DNA of 64,000 bases from Selenobaculum gibii (GCF_030273445.1 NZ_CP120678.1:476401-540400), one strand, 5' to 3'; shown: positions 16,366-25,861, numbered from the stretch's first letter. A program made the numbers and translations. The notes: generated from the sequence alone by a model not told the origin.

Positions 16366-16395
16366 ACCGGGTGTCGTTATGGCATCCGGTTTTTT
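16366..16395 (+). terminator. Hairpin with T tract between receptor and DUF1850 genes
   Basis: ACCGGGTG pairs with CATCCGGT and is followed by five T residues. Inside an operon it would act as a partial terminator or 3' stabiliser, giving more receptor than permease mRNA. Confidence 0.7.
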
Positions 16396-16418
16396 ACCAA
16401 TATGAAGTTAAAAGATAA
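16371..16418 (+). CDS. Possible 15-codon leader ORF overlapping the DUF1850 start
   Basis: A GTG at 16371 lies seven bases after a perfect AAGGAGG (16357-16363) and opens a 15-codon frame (MSLWHPVFYQYEVKR) ending at TAA 16418. It runs through the hairpin and over the ATG of the DUF1850 gene, which has no ribosome site of its own. It may exist to carry ribosomes through the hairpin and couple translation to DUF1850. Expression is inferred only from the ribosome site. Confidence 0.4.
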   Translation: MSLWHPVFYQYEVKR

Positions 16419-16899
16419 GAAACTTATTGTTATTGTAGTTATCCTTGGCATATTTTTCTGTTATTTGCTAAGCCGCCCATATTTATTTGTTTGTACGGAT
16501 GCAAATACACTTTTGGCTTTTCCAACGCAGAAAGAAGATGTGATTTCCATATGGTTTGTTCACTCAGTGCAAAAGACGCCTGTGCTTGAAAATTTGGCGG
16601 TTAATAAATCGTGTGATGGATTTACTTTACAATCAACAAAATATCAGTCCTTTGGTGTTGGGTTACCTTTTTTGCCTGATGAAGGTGAATTTAAACAAGT
16701 TGGTAAATATTTTATCTTGGATAATATCAATCGTCGCTTTAAAACGGTTGATTTGAGAACTGGTTTAGGTACAGAGCTCACTTTAATTTATCATGAAAAA
16801 AAATACCCGATTTATCATGAATTACCTTTAGGTTGTAAGGTTGAATTAAAGGTTTTGCCTTACTATAGGTATTATTTAGATCGATTGATGAATCTTTAA
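16402..16899 (+). CDS. DUF1850 protein of the TRAP-TAXI cluster
   Basis: A 165-residue protein with an N-terminal membrane helix (about 8-26) and an extracytoplasmic domain. The pattern WFVHSVQKTPVLE and the FGVGLPF segment match DUF1850, a small family almost always encoded beside TAXI-type TRAP transporters. Its role is unknown but context suggests an accessory of the transporter. The ATG at 16402 lacks its own Shine-Dalgarno site and is overlapped by a short leader frame, so it is probably translated by coupling. Confidence 0.85.
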   Translation: MKLKDKKLIVIVVILGIFFCYLLSRPYLFVCTDANTLLAFPTQKEDVISIWFVHSVQKTPVLENLAVNKSCDGFTLQSTKYQSFGVGLPFLPDEGEFKQVGKYFILDNINRRFKTVDLRTGLGTELTLIYHEKKYPIYHELPLGCKVELKVLPYYRYYLDRLMNL

Positions 16900-16931
16900 A
16901 TAAGGTCATAAAAAGAAGAGGAGGCCGAACG

Positions 16932-18860
16932 ATGAAAGAAAAATCAGCAGAAGAAATGCTAAGAGATCTAGAACCAGAATCTGATATACGTGAATATAAA
17001 GGATTTATGGCAAAAGTTATCTCGGCAATTGCAATTACATTTTCAATATTTCAATTATATACCGCTATTTATGGCGTTTTAGATGCGCAATTACAAAGAG
17101 CTGTTCATCTAGGATTTGGTTTAGCCTTGATTTATTTGCTATATCCAACTTGTAAATCATGGTCACGAAACAAATTACATCCATTAGATTTTATTTTATC
17201 TATTTTAGGTGCGGCAGCACCAGCATATATTTTAATTTCTTATAACGAATTAGTACTTAGAGCAGGTGCGATTAATAATACTGACATGTTTGTTGGTTGT
17301 TTAGGTGTTTTACTTGTTATTGAGGCCACACGGCGTGTGGTTGGAATTCCAATGGTGTTGGTCGCATTGATATTTTTAGCTTATGCATTTGTCGGACCCT
17401 ATGCACCGGGAATACTTGCTCATAGAGGGCTATCACTTAAAGAATTGATTGGACATTTATATTTTACAACAGAAGGTATCTTCGGTATTCCATTAGGAGT
17501 TTCCTCGACATTTATCTTTTTGTTCATTTTATTTGGGGCATATTTAGAAGCTACAGGTCTTGGAAAATTCTTCATTGATATTGCAAATGCAATTGCAGGA
17601 TGGGCAAGCGGCGGCCCTGCGAAAGTGGCTGTTCTTTCTAGTGGACTTATGGGAACAGTATCAGGTAGTTCAGTAGCTAATGTTGCAGGTACGGGTAGCT
17701 TTACAATTCCGATGATGAAGAAGCTTGGGTATCATAAAGACTTTGCTGGAGCGGTAGAAGCAGCAGCTTCTACTGGCGGACAGTTAATGCCCCCAGTTAT
17801 GGGTGCAGCGGCATTTTTAATGGCGGAATTTGTTGGTGTGCCATTTTTGGAAATCGTTAAAGCGGCTACAATTCCTGCTTGTTTATATTTTGCTGGTGTA
17901 TGGATTGGCGTCCATTTAGAAGCAAAACGCAATAATTTAAAAGGAATTCCACGCGATCAATTACCGAAGGCCTGGATTTTATTTAAAGAACGCGGTCATT
18001 TAGCAATTCCATTGATTGTTATTATTTATTTGTTGGTATCTGGTTATACACCAATGAAGGCAGCTTTGTGGGCAATTTTCTTGTCTATTGCGGTCTCTAT
18101 GCTTAGAAAGTCAACGCGAATGAAGCCGATTGAGATTGTTCGGGGCTTAGAAAAGGGAGCAAAAGGTGTGCTTGGTGTACTTGTTGCTTGTGCATCTGCC
18201 GGGATTATTATCGGTGTAGTAACGAAAACGGGTGTTGGATTAAAACTGGCTTCTGCACTGCTAGACTTGTCAGGCGGGTTATTACTACCAACAATGTTCT
18301 TTACAATGTTAACCGCAATTATATTGGGTATGGGTGTACCAACGACGGCGAATTATGTTATCACATCCACGATTGCAGCGCCTGCATTAGTGCAAATGGG
18401 AATTCCGATATTAGCTGCGCACATGTTCGTTTTCTATTTTGGTATCATTGCAGATGTAACGCCTCCAGTTGCCTTAGCCGCGTATGCAGGCTCGGCAATT
18501 AGTGGCGGCAATGCCTTAAAAACGGGAGTCAATGCATCGAAATTGGCAATCGCAGCATTCCTGATTCCCTATATTTTCGTGGCTTCTCCTGTGCTATTAA
18601 TGATTGATGCAACGCCTGGTGCCTTAATATGGGCAACATTTACTGCACTTGTTGGCATGATTGGTTTATCTGCTGCCATGATTGGTTATCTAATTGCGCC
18701 AATTCATCCAATTATGCGTGTGCTATTCTTTGTAGGTGGACTTATGATGGTGGATCCAGCTTCTATTACTGATTTTATCGGAGCAGCAATTTTAATTGTA
18801 TGTATGATTTTACAATATTATAAGAAGAGAAAAATAAACCAACAAGCATTAAATATTTAA
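16932..18860 (+). CDS. TRAP transporter fused 4TM/12TM permease (DctQM type)
   Basis: A 642-residue integral membrane protein combining the small (DctQ-like, about 25-150) and large (DctM-like, about 150-630) TRAP subunits, as is normal for TAXI systems. Signature segments include GLMGTVSGSSVANVAGTGSFTIP, GGQLMPPVMGAAAF, LGMGVPTTANYV and DVTPPVALAAYAGSAI, which form the ion- and substrate-handling core. It completes a secondary high-affinity uptake system with the upstream receptor. AGAAGAGGAGG precedes the ATG. A strong terminator follows. Confidence 0.96.
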   Translation: MKEKSAEEMLRDLEPESDIREYKGFMAKVISAIAITFSIFQLYTAIYGVLDAQLQRAVHLGFGLALIYLLYPTCKSWSRNKLHPLDFILSILGAAAPAYILISYNELVLRAGAINNTDMFVGCLGVLLVIEATRRVVGIPMVLVALIFLAYAFVGPYAPGILAHRGLSLKELIGHLYFTTEGIFGIPLGVSSTFIFLFILFGAYLEATGLGKFFIDIANAIAGWASGGPAKVAVLSSGLMGTVSGSSVANVAGTGSFTIPMMKKLGYHKDFAGAVEAAASTGGQLMPPVMGAAAFLMAEFVGVPFLEIVKAATIPACLYFAGVWIGVHLEAKRNNLKGIPRDQLPKAWILFKERGHLAIPLIVIIYLLVSGYTPMKAALWAIFLSIAVSMLRKSTRMKPIEIVRGLEKGAKGVLGVLVACASAGIIIGVVTKTGVGLKLASALLDLSGGLLLPTMFFTMLTAIILGMGVPTTANYVITSTIAAPALVQMGIPILAAHMFVFYFGIIADVTPPVALAAYAGSAISGGNALKTGVNASKLAIAAFLIPYIFVASPVLLMIDATPGALIWATFTALVGMIGLSAAMIGYLIAPIHPIMRVLFFVGGLMMVDPASITDFIGAAILIVCMILQYYKKRKINQQALNI

Positions 18861-18905
18861 CTTTAAACTGATTTAAGAATAATTGAGACTAGGATTACTT
18901 CGAAA

Positions 18906-18952
18906 ATAGAGCAAGAAATTCTTTTGGAAAGAATTTTCTTGCTCTATTTTTA
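18906..18952 (+). terminator. Strong intrinsic terminator after the TRAP-TAXI operon
   Basis: An almost unbroken stem: ATAGAGCAAGAAA with TTTCTTGCTCTAT, and inner AATTCTTT/AAAGAATT, followed by T residues. Confidence 0.9.
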
Positions 18953-19231
18953 TAATGAAAAAAGCCTATTGAAGAAATTTTTCATGATTGGGATTTTCAG
19001 CATCCTAAAGAATATATTTAATATATACATAGGCTTATTTCCCATAAATTAGCGAAGTATATTTGATAGAAAATAGTAAGTTGCGACTTTATCTCATCGT
19101 TAAGAATATAAAAACACTAAAAATACAAAAATATACTTAAAATACATAAAGAGGTTGTTGATTTTTTGCTAAAATGATATAATAGGCATGTATGCAATGG
19201 AAAATTTTGTGTTGATAATATGAGGTGGATT
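18953..19231. other. Intergenic region with a large stem-loop (18962-19035)
   Basis: AAGCCTAT near 18965 pairs with ATAGGCTT near 19027 around a loop that itself holds a small stem (TTGGGAT/ATCCTAA). No gene or promoter is convincing; it may be a structured remnant or a second terminator. Confidence 0.35.
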
Positions 19232-21094
19232 ATGAATTCTAAACGGGAATCCGCAGGTAGACATATAAATTATATTGCTTCCAATGAGTTTTATATTGAT
19301 GATACATTTGTGCAAAGTATCATTGAATTACTTTTTTTTAGTAGAAATATCAACTCTACAATTCAGACTGTTTTAATGATGCTAAGCGAGTACTATGATG
19401 CGCCGTATGTTAATATCGTAGAAGAGATATCAAAACAAGAAGGCTGTATTACGACATACGAATATAAGAATTCTAGAATTGATTTAAAAATGAACAAAGT
19501 TTTAAATCTAAATCATACAGTTTGGATACGATATCAAGAGCTTTTTAATCAACAAGGTTTATTTTCTTTCAATCTGCTTGCTGATTTGCAGAATGATAAT
19601 GCAGATTTATATAATTTTATTCAAGGCTTTCATTTAAAATCAACGTTACAATGTGCAATTTTTGAAAATGGTATACAACAAGGATTTATTGCTTTATATG
19701 ATAGAACGTCGAATCGTAAATGGTCGCAAATTGAGCTTAATACATTTGCAGTTATTTCTAAAATATTGAGTGCTTATTTATTGAAACTTCGCTTATCGGA
19801 GATAAATGAGAAAAATTTATGGATTGATCCACTTACGGGAATTTGGAATTTAACAAAATTTACGATGGAAGCAAATGCTTTCCTAGCAAAAAAAACTAAA
19901 CAAAAATATGTCGTGATTTACGTTGATATTCGCAAATTTAAGTTTATTAATGATGTATATGGTTATGCAGAAGGTGATCGAGTTCTAGTTACATTTGCTC
20001 GTCTTTTAAAATCATCTTTATATCGGGATGAAATGTTTGCTAGAGTTACTTCAGATCACTTTATTTGTTTAGCCAGATATGATACTACAGAAAAGTTAGT
20101 CAAAAGATTTAAAAATTTTGCAACTCAAATGAATAATATAAAAAAGAATTGCGTTGAGCAATATAAAATTTTACTGAATGGCGGTGTTTGCCTCGTCGAT
20201 CCTAATATTGCCTCTATTACATCTAGTATAGATAAAGCCAATATTGCAAGAAAAGCAATTAAAGGTCAACATAAGAGTATGTATAATTTTTATAATGCAG
20301 AATTGAAACAGCAACTTGCTAAAGAAAAGTCTATAGAGGATCATATGGAAGAGGCGTTGCAAAATGACGAATTTGTTGTTTATTATCAGCCTAAGATAGA
20401 GCTTCTAAGTAATAAAATGGTTGGTGCAGAAGCATTAGTGCGCTGGTGCAGACCAAATTATGGACTTGTACCGCCAGATGAATTTATTCCTATTTTCGAA
20501 AAAAATGGATTTATTGTCGAAATGGATTTTCACGTTTTTGAAAAAGTATGTAAAAGCGTCCGTAAATGGCTAGATCAAAACTTAGAAGTAGTACCGATAT
20601 CCGTAAACTTTTCACGTGTTCATTTGAAAACTTCGCTTTTTATAGACCGATTAGTCGAAGTTGCTGATAAATATCAAATTCCAAGAGGTTTGATAGAATT
20701 AGAATTAACGGAAAGTGCATTTATTGAAAATGCAGATGCCTTATTAACTTTATTTAATCAGCTAAAAGATTTACGCTTTATGATTTCCCTTGATGATTTT
20801 GGGACAGGGTTTTCAGCACTGAAATTATTGACTGAATTGCCAGTAGACGTCTTGAAATTAGATAAAGACTTTCTAAAGAAGGGGCAGACAACAAAACGAG
20901 AACAAATTGTTTTGGAACATGTTATTCGAATGTCAAAGGATTTAGATATTAAGGTTGTTTCAGAGGGAGTAGAAACGGAAGAACAAGCAAAATTTCTTAC
21001 TAGAATAGGATGTAATTTAGCTCAGGGATATTTATTTTCCAAACCTATGCCCGAAAGTGATTTTCTTGATAGATTACGAGCAATGACAAGATAA
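19232..21094 (+). CDS. GAF-GGDEF(degenerate)-EAL cyclic di-GMP phosphodiesterase
   Basis: A 620-residue cytoplasmic protein: a GAF-like sensor (about 20-190), a GGDEF fold with the signature replaced by TSDHF (273-277), and an EAL domain (about 370-615). Catalytic EAL residues are all kept: EALVRW (E400), SVNFSR, ELTES, DDFGTGFSAL, LKLDKDF, SEGVET and AQGYLFSKPM. It should therefore hydrolyse c-di-GMP; the dead GGDEF may bind GTP as an allosteric site, as known for related proteins. GAGGTGG precedes the ATG at 19232. It sits between the TRAP-TAXI operon and a second EAL gene, separated from the latter by about 115 bases. Confidence 0.92.
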   Translation: MNSKRESAGRHINYIASNEFYIDDTFVQSIIELLFFSRNINSTIQTVLMMLSEYYDAPYVNIVEEISKQEGCITTYEYKNSRIDLKMNKVLNLNHTVWIRYQELFNQQGLFSFNLLADLQNDNADLYNFIQGFHLKSTLQCAIFENGIQQGFIALYDRTSNRKWSQIELNTFAVISKILSAYLLKLRLSEINEKNLWIDPLTGIWNLTKFTMEANAFLAKKTKQKYVVIYVDIRKFKFINDVYGYAEGDRVLVTFARLLKSSLYRDEMFARVTSDHFICLARYDTTEKLVKRFKNFATQMNNIKKNCVEQYKILLNGGVCLVDPNIASITSSIDKANIARKAIKGQHKSMYNFYNAELKQQLAKEKSIEDHMEEALQNDEFVVYYQPKIELLSNKMVGAEALVRWCRPNYGLVPPDEFIPIFEKNGFIVEMDFHVFEKVCKSVRKWLDQNLEVVPISVNFSRVHLKTSLFIDRLVEVADKYQIPRGLIELELTESAFIENADALLTLFNQLKDLRFMISLDDFGTGFSALKLLTELPVDVLKLDKDFLKKGQTTKREQIVLEHVIRMSKDLDIKVVSEGVETEEQAKFLTRIGCNLAQGYLFSKPMPESDFLDRLRAMTR

Positions 21095-21208
21095 TTTGAT
21101 AGGACGAAAAAGGTCATAATAAGAACAAAAAGGTAGTCAGCGTGCGAAATATAGGATATAATTAACTATATCCTATATTTTTTTACTCTTTTAAAGGAAT
21201 TGTTATAG

Positions 21209-23473
21209 ATGAATAATAAAGCAAGATATAATCATTGCCAAATTTGGTTTGTTGGTTTATTCATTTCAATTGCATGTATTTTGTCCTGCGGATTATACAT
21301 ATATAATATACAATCTGATATGGAAGACGATGTTCTAAGAGATATTAGAAATTTGATGTTAAGAAACTCGTTGGCAATTGCAAATAAATTAAATGACCAG
21401 AGTAAACTTACTGAAATGTTAGCAGCAGGACTTGAACAAAGAAATTATTCCAATGAAAATGAATATGCGCTTTTTTTAAACTCAATCGTTATGGATGGGG
21501 CATTTGAACGTGTAGGTGTATTTGATAAAAATGGTGACATGTTTACATCAGATAAGAAAAAACTTAATATTGCAGATGAACCGCAATATAAAGAAAGTAT
21601 GGAAGGGCGGTTCAGTATTAGTCAACCGATAAATGATAAGATTGGTGATAAAAAGATTATTGTGTTCACCGCTCCTATCTTATCAAAAAATCGAGCTTAT
21701 GGTGGAATTGTACTTGCGAAATCTATTGAATCAATAGAAAAGGAATTTTTGCAGGGATTTTTTCAAGGGAGAGGTTCTTTTTATATTATAGATAATAAGG
21801 GCGATATCTTGATGTGTTCTGAATCTTTGGATGAAAATAGTTTTGAAAATTTATATGATAAAATTGGACACGAAGAAAGTAATGAAAAAAATTCAAAAAA
21901 GATTATTGAGGAAATTAAATCAAGCTTAGTTATAGGTAAGGTTGGAACTGTAAAATCTGTTTTTGATGGTGAAACAAAGTATATTAGTTATGCAACAATT
22001 CATAATCCATATACATCATGGAATTTGGTATCTATTGTTGACGAAGAAGTCATTTTAAATAAAATTCATAAAATGGTAACAAAAGCGTTTGTTCTTTGTA
22101 GTGTAGTAATCTTATTGTTTTTAATTATGGCCGGATATATCTTTAGAATGGAGGAGAAAACAAAGCACGAATTGGAGCAACTGGCTTATACAGATTCTTT
22201 AACTAAAATTAATAATGTACATAGATTTTATATAAAGGCATCCGAAATTTTAAGGCGTAATAAAGATATTGCTTATTCAATTATCTGTATAGATGTAAAT
22301 AATTTTAAATATATTAATGAAACCTATGGATATAAGATTGGAGATCAGCTACTTATCCAAATAGCACAGAAATTGAGTGATACTTTTAAGGATGATGAAA
22401 TTTGTGCCAGGATAAATAATGATCATTTTGTAGTTTTAATTAAAAGTGTTTTTGAAAATCCGGAAGTTAAATACCAAAGCTTAGAACGAGCTTTCTTAAA
22501 TGAAATTAATCAGGGAATAATTAAATATCCGATTTCCTTTTCTGTAGGAGTTTATCGTGTAGAAGATAAAAGTGAAGCAGTCATTTCAATGGTAGATAAA
22601 GCTTTGCTAACTTTAAAGAATATAAAGAAAAGAAAAAATATTTATTTTGCATATTATAGTAATGATTTATTGCAAAAATTTATAAAAAATAATCAAATTG
22701 AAAATATGATGCAACCTGCGTTGGACAATCAGGAGTTTAAAGTTTTTTTGCAGCCGAAAATTGATTTACACACCTTATCTATTATCGGTGCAGAGGCTTT
22801 AGTACGCTGGGTGTCTCCATCAAAAGGTTTTATGCAGCCAGATGATTTTATTCCACTCTTTGAGAAGAATGGCTTTATTGTAGAACTAGATTTTTACGTA
22901 TTAGAAGAGTGTTGTAAAAAGATTCGCGAATGGATAGATAACGGGATAGAGCCAATTCCTATCTCGGTAAATCAATCACGCATTAATTTAGATGATCCCT
23001 TTTATGTTGAAAAATTAAATGATATACTTCAAAAATATGAATTGCCAGTAAATCTTATAGAGATTGAATTAACAGAAGGGATGTTTTCATCTAGTAATAC
23101 GAAGTTGGTTAAAATAATGGAACGGATGCGCAAAATTGGCTTTAGCATCTCTATGGATGATTTTGGGTCGGGATATTCATCTTTAAATTTATTAAAAGAA
23201 ATACCGGTGGATATTTTGAAAATTGATAAAGTCTTTTTAGATGAAACTGCAAATTCTCGTAAGAGTAGGATTATTATTTCACAGGTTGTATCTATGGCAA
23301 GAAAACTCGGGATGAAGGTTGTTTGTGAGGGTGTAGAAAATGAAGAACAGGCAGCTTTCTTGCGAAAGATTCATTGCGATTTTGCCCAAGGATATTTATA
23401 TGCTAAGCCGATGACTATTGCTGATTTTGAAGAGTATAGAGACAGAAATTTAAAAGAAGTTGGATTTAAATAA
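21209..23473 (+). CDS. Membrane dCACHE-GGDEF(degenerate)-EAL cyclic di-GMP phosphodiesterase
   Basis: A 754-residue membrane protein. Helices at about 12-33 and 293-312 bracket an extracytoplasmic dCACHE-like sensor. The cytoplasmic part has a GGDEF fold with NNDHF (403-407) in place of the active motif and an EAL domain (about 500-745). EAL residues are complete: EALVRW (E529), SVNQSR, ELTEG, DDFGSGYSSL, LKIDKVF, CEGVEN and AQGYLYAKPM. It should lower c-di-GMP in response to an external small molecule. Being close to the TAXI transporter, it might sense the same solute; that is inference. Confidence 0.92.
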   Translation: MNNKARYNHCQIWFVGLFISIACILSCGLYIYNIQSDMEDDVLRDIRNLMLRNSLAIANKLNDQSKLTEMLAAGLEQRNYSNENEYALFLNSIVMDGAFERVGVFDKNGDMFTSDKKKLNIADEPQYKESMEGRFSISQPINDKIGDKKIIVFTAPILSKNRAYGGIVLAKSIESIEKEFLQGFFQGRGSFYIIDNKGDILMCSESLDENSFENLYDKIGHEESNEKNSKKIIEEIKSSLVIGKVGTVKSVFDGETKYISYATIHNPYTSWNLVSIVDEEVILNKIHKMVTKAFVLCSVVILLFLIMAGYIFRMEEKTKHELEQLAYTDSLTKINNVHRFYIKASEILRRNKDIAYSIICIDVNNFKYINETYGYKIGDQLLIQIAQKLSDTFKDDEICARINNDHFVVLIKSVFENPEVKYQSLERAFLNEINQGIIKYPISFSVGVYRVEDKSEAVISMVDKALLTLKNIKKRKNIYFAYYSNDLLQKFIKNNQIENMMQPALDNQEFKVFLQPKIDLHTLSIIGAEALVRWVSPSKGFMQPDDFIPLFEKNGFIVELDFYVLEECCKKIREWIDNGIEPIPISVNQSRINLDDPFYVEKLNDILQKYELPVNLIEIELTEGMFSSSNTKLVKIMERMRKIGFSISMDDFGSGYSSLNLLKEIPVDILKIDKVFLDETANSRKSRIIISQVVSMARKLGMKVVCEGVENEEQAAFLRKIHCDFAQGYLYAKPMTIADFEEYRDRNLKEVGFK

Positions 23474-23474
23474 T

Positions 23475-23507
23475 AAAAAGGCTGTGCCTAGGGCACAGCC
23501 TTTTTAT
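23475..23507. terminator. Bidirectional intrinsic terminator
   Basis: AAAAAGGCTGTGCC and GGCACAGCCTTTTT form a perfect stem between the convergent EAL and LysR genes and can stop both. Confidence 0.92.
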
Positions 23508-24388
23508 TATAAAGCGAAGTGTTTTTTCGTTAGCTCTATCCATTTTCGCGTAGCGAAAGATAGATACTTATCTTTTTTCCAAATTAAGGCTAAATTCCAC
23601 GGGATAATCGTTTTCTCGAGTTTAACGCTAACAAGCCTATCATCTAAATCCTTGCAAATTGTTTCTGGCAAGAGTGCGATTCCTAGACTTTCAGCGACCA
23701 TTTCAGCGATAAAATCCCAGTGGGAGCTTTGGCAAACAACTCTAGGTGAAAAGCCATTTACTCTGCATTGTTCATAAATCAAGTCGTTCAAAGAAAAATC
23801 ATTGCTGTATAAAATAAAATTTTGGTCGTTTAATTCAGGCAATTCAATAGATGATCTATTAGCTAATGGATGTGTGGCAGGTAATACCACTTGTAGAGCT
23901 TCTTTTAGAAAAGAAAAAGAAATGATATCTTCTTCTGATATCGGCAATGCAATGACACCAATATCAAGAAGCCCATTTTTGACATCAAGTTCAATTTGCT
24001 TTGAACCAACTTCAATTAATTTAATTGTTACTTTAGGATAGTGTTTCTTAAATCTGCGTAATATTTTTGGGAAAAAATTGGCGCCTATCATTGGCGGAAG
24101 ACCAACGATAATTTGTCCATGCTGAATATTTACAACATCGTGAATCTCATTTGACAAATCGTTAAATTCACTAACAACGAGCTGAGCACGTTTAAATACA
24201 GCATACCCTACATCCGTTAACTCAATTTGACGTCCAGACCGCTCAAAGAGTGTTACGCCTAATTCATTTTCTAGTGTTTTAATCACCTTACTTATCGATG
24301 GTTGGCTGACGTGAAGAATTTGAGATGCTTTTGTAAAGCTTTTTTGCCTAGCAACTTCGATAAAATAGTTTAAATGTAAAATGTCCAT
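23507..24388 (-). CDS. cidR: LysR-family regulator, CidR-like
   Basis: A 293-residue LysR-type regulator. The N-terminal winged helix (about 1-60) has the typical FIEVARQKSFTKASQILHVSQPSISK pattern, followed by the periplasmic-binding-protein-like effector domain. It is divergent from a CidA/LrgA and LrgB pair, the same arrangement as CidR with cidAB in Bacillus and Staphylococcus, where it responds to acetate or overflow metabolites. The family is certain; the CidR assignment rests on position. A copy of the recurrent hairpin element lies in its upstream region. Confidence 0.88.
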   Translation of the reverse strand: MDILHLNYFIEVARQKSFTKASQILHVSQPSISKVIKTLENELGVTLFERSGRQIELTDVGYAVFKRAQLVVSEFNDLSNEIHDVVNIQHGQIIVGLPPMIGANFFPKILRRFKKHYPKVTIKLIEVGSKQIELDVKNGLLDIGVIALPISEEDIISFSFLKEALQVVLPATHPLANRSSIELPELNDQNFILYSNDFSLNDLIYEQCRVNGFSPRVVCQSSHWDFIAEMVAESLGIALLPETICKDLDDRLVSVKLEKTIIPWNLALIWKKDKYLSFATRKWIELTKKHFAL

Positions 24389-24797
24389 TATAAAAATCCT
24401 CTTTTTAAAATTTATCCGATGATGAAATCAATCATCTAACGAAATAAGCAATTCACATAAAATCAAAGATTTTGGTTCTCTGCTTATAAAACTCTACCCA
24501 TAGGGCACATGCGATCGGCTAACTTCCTAGATAAGTACAGTAGGCTTCAGATGGAGTTGTAGCTCCATTTGGATCAAGACTTACCTTATTATAACTTAAA
24601 CGCATAATAGATATATATAACAAGTATTTTATTATTCCTGCAAAATCGGTTAAAGTATAATCCATACGAAAAAGACAAGTTGTTAATTATATATAATATT
24701 TATGATTGATTAACTCGAAGATAATATATTTTCGTTTCAGATAAGAATTTTACAGCCAAATGATTACTTGGCTAAGGATAGTATTGGAGTGTTTAAG
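24389..24797. other. Divergent regulatory region between LysR gene and lrgAB
   Basis: About 400 bases holding promoters for both directions and one copy of the hairpin element (24541-24580). LysR operators are expected here but I cannot single out a T-N11-A site with confidence. Confidence 0.5.
24541..24585 (-). repeat. Recurrent hairpin element, copy B
   Basis: CTTCAGATGGAG and CTCCATTTGGA form the stem (24546-24573). On the minus strand a TATAAT (about 24592-24597) lies a few bases before the CTTGATCC start of the element, so it would be at the 5' end of the LysR transcript. Confidence 0.65.
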
Positions 24798-25163
24798 ATG
24801 AAATTATTAATGATGATTATGCAAATTTGCTTATTATGCTTGATTAGTTTGTTCGGCAATTTTGTTGCAGAACATTTAGCAATTGGGATTCCTGGGAATA
24901 TTATAGGAATGTTTTTGTTGCTTTTATTATTACAGCAAAAAATCATATCCATGGATAAAATTGAAATGGGAGCGAACTTTTTGATTGCTGAATTATTACT
25001 CTTCTTTATCCCGTCTGCAATTGGTGTGATTCAATTTCAAGAGGCGCTTCAACAAGAGTGGTTGCAAATCGTTTTTGTTATTGTAGCAAGCACTCTTGCT
25101 GTATTGTTGTTTGTGGCTGTTGCGACTGAAAGTGCCTTAAAGCGGAAAGTGGCAAAGGAGTGA
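24798..25163 (+). CDS. lrgA: CidA/LrgA-family holin-like protein
   Basis: A 121-residue membrane protein with four helices. Motifs such as GIPGNIIGMFLLLLLL and LFFIPSAIGVI are typical of CidA/LrgA. These proteins work with LrgB/CidB in overflow-metabolite (pyruvate or acetate) transport and control of cell lysis. The start is ATG 24798 after TTGGAG; an upstream in-frame TTG at 24768 has no ribosome site. It overlaps the lrgB reading frame region and is presumably controlled by the divergent LysR protein. LrgA and CidA cannot be told apart here. Confidence 0.9.
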   Translation: MKLLMMIMQICLLCLISLFGNFVAEHLAIGIPGNIIGMFLLLLLLQQKIISMDKIEMGANFLIAELLLFFIPSAIGVIQFQEALQQEWLQIVFVIVASTLAVLLFVAVATESALKRKVAKE

Positions 25164-25168
25164 GTATA

Positions 25169-25861
25169 GTGTTTATCATTGCCTCTATTTTATTAACCGT
25201 TATTATATATTTAGTTTCAAAAAGAATTTATATAAAAACGGGGAAGATGGTTTTTTCACCAATTATTTTATGTCCAGTTATTATTATTGCTTTTTTAATG
25301 TTTTTTCATATTCCCTATGAATCTTATGCAAAGGGTGGCAATTGGCTAAGCTATATGCTACAGCCAGCGACAGTGGCTTTGGCTGTGCCAATGTATAAAT
25401 ATCGTGCGACGGTTAAGAAATATTTATTTGAAATTATGATTAGTGTAACAGGCGGGGCGATTGTAGCAATTGTAAGCTCAATGTTGATTGCACAATTCTT
25501 AGGAGTAAACTCTACCTTTGTTACGAGTTTGGCACCCCGTTCTGTAACGACACCAATTGCGATGAGTGTGTCAGAAATAATCGGGGGCAATCCTTCGATT
25601 ACGGCTGTATTTGTTATTTGCACAGGGATTATTGGAGCTGTACTAACTTCTGTTATCTTAAAGTATCTGCCAATAAAAAATCCAGTTACAAAAGGAATGT
25701 TGTTTGGGATATCCGCTCATGGTACAGGAACATCAAAAGCCTATGAAGCAGGGCAAGTCGAAGGAACAATTGCAAGTTTAGCTATGATTTTCATGGGAAT
25801 TATTACAACAGTTATTGCACCAGAAGTAGTCGATTTATGTGTTCATATTTTAGTAAAATAA
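25169..25861 (+). CDS. lrgB: LrgB/CidB-family protein
   Basis: A 230-residue membrane protein of about seven helices with the conserved family blocks SLAPRSVTTPIAM, GGNPSITAVFVICTGIIGA and GISAHGTGTSKAYE. It forms a two-component transporter/holin-like unit with the preceding CidA/LrgA. I take GTG 25169 as start, eight bases after AAGGAG (25155-25160); an in-frame GTG at 25160 overlaps that site. The genes are translationally coupled and end at a terminator. Confidence 0.93.
   Translation: MFIIASILLTVIIYLVSKRIYIKTGKMVFSPIILCPVIIIAFLMFFHIPYESYAKGGNWLSYMLQPATVALAVPMYKYRATVKKYLFEIMISVTGGAIVAIVSSMLIAQFLGVNSTFVTSLAPRSVTTPIAMSVSEIIGGNPSITAVFVICTGIIGAVLTSVILKYLPIKNPVTKGMLFGISAHGTGTSKAYEAGQVEGTIASLAMIFMGIITTVIAPEVVDLCVHILVK

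Noticed and set aside
23460-23777. Plus-strand frame of 105 codons antisense to the LysR gene
   Set aside because: It passes through a bidirectional terminator and mirrors the LysR coding sequence.
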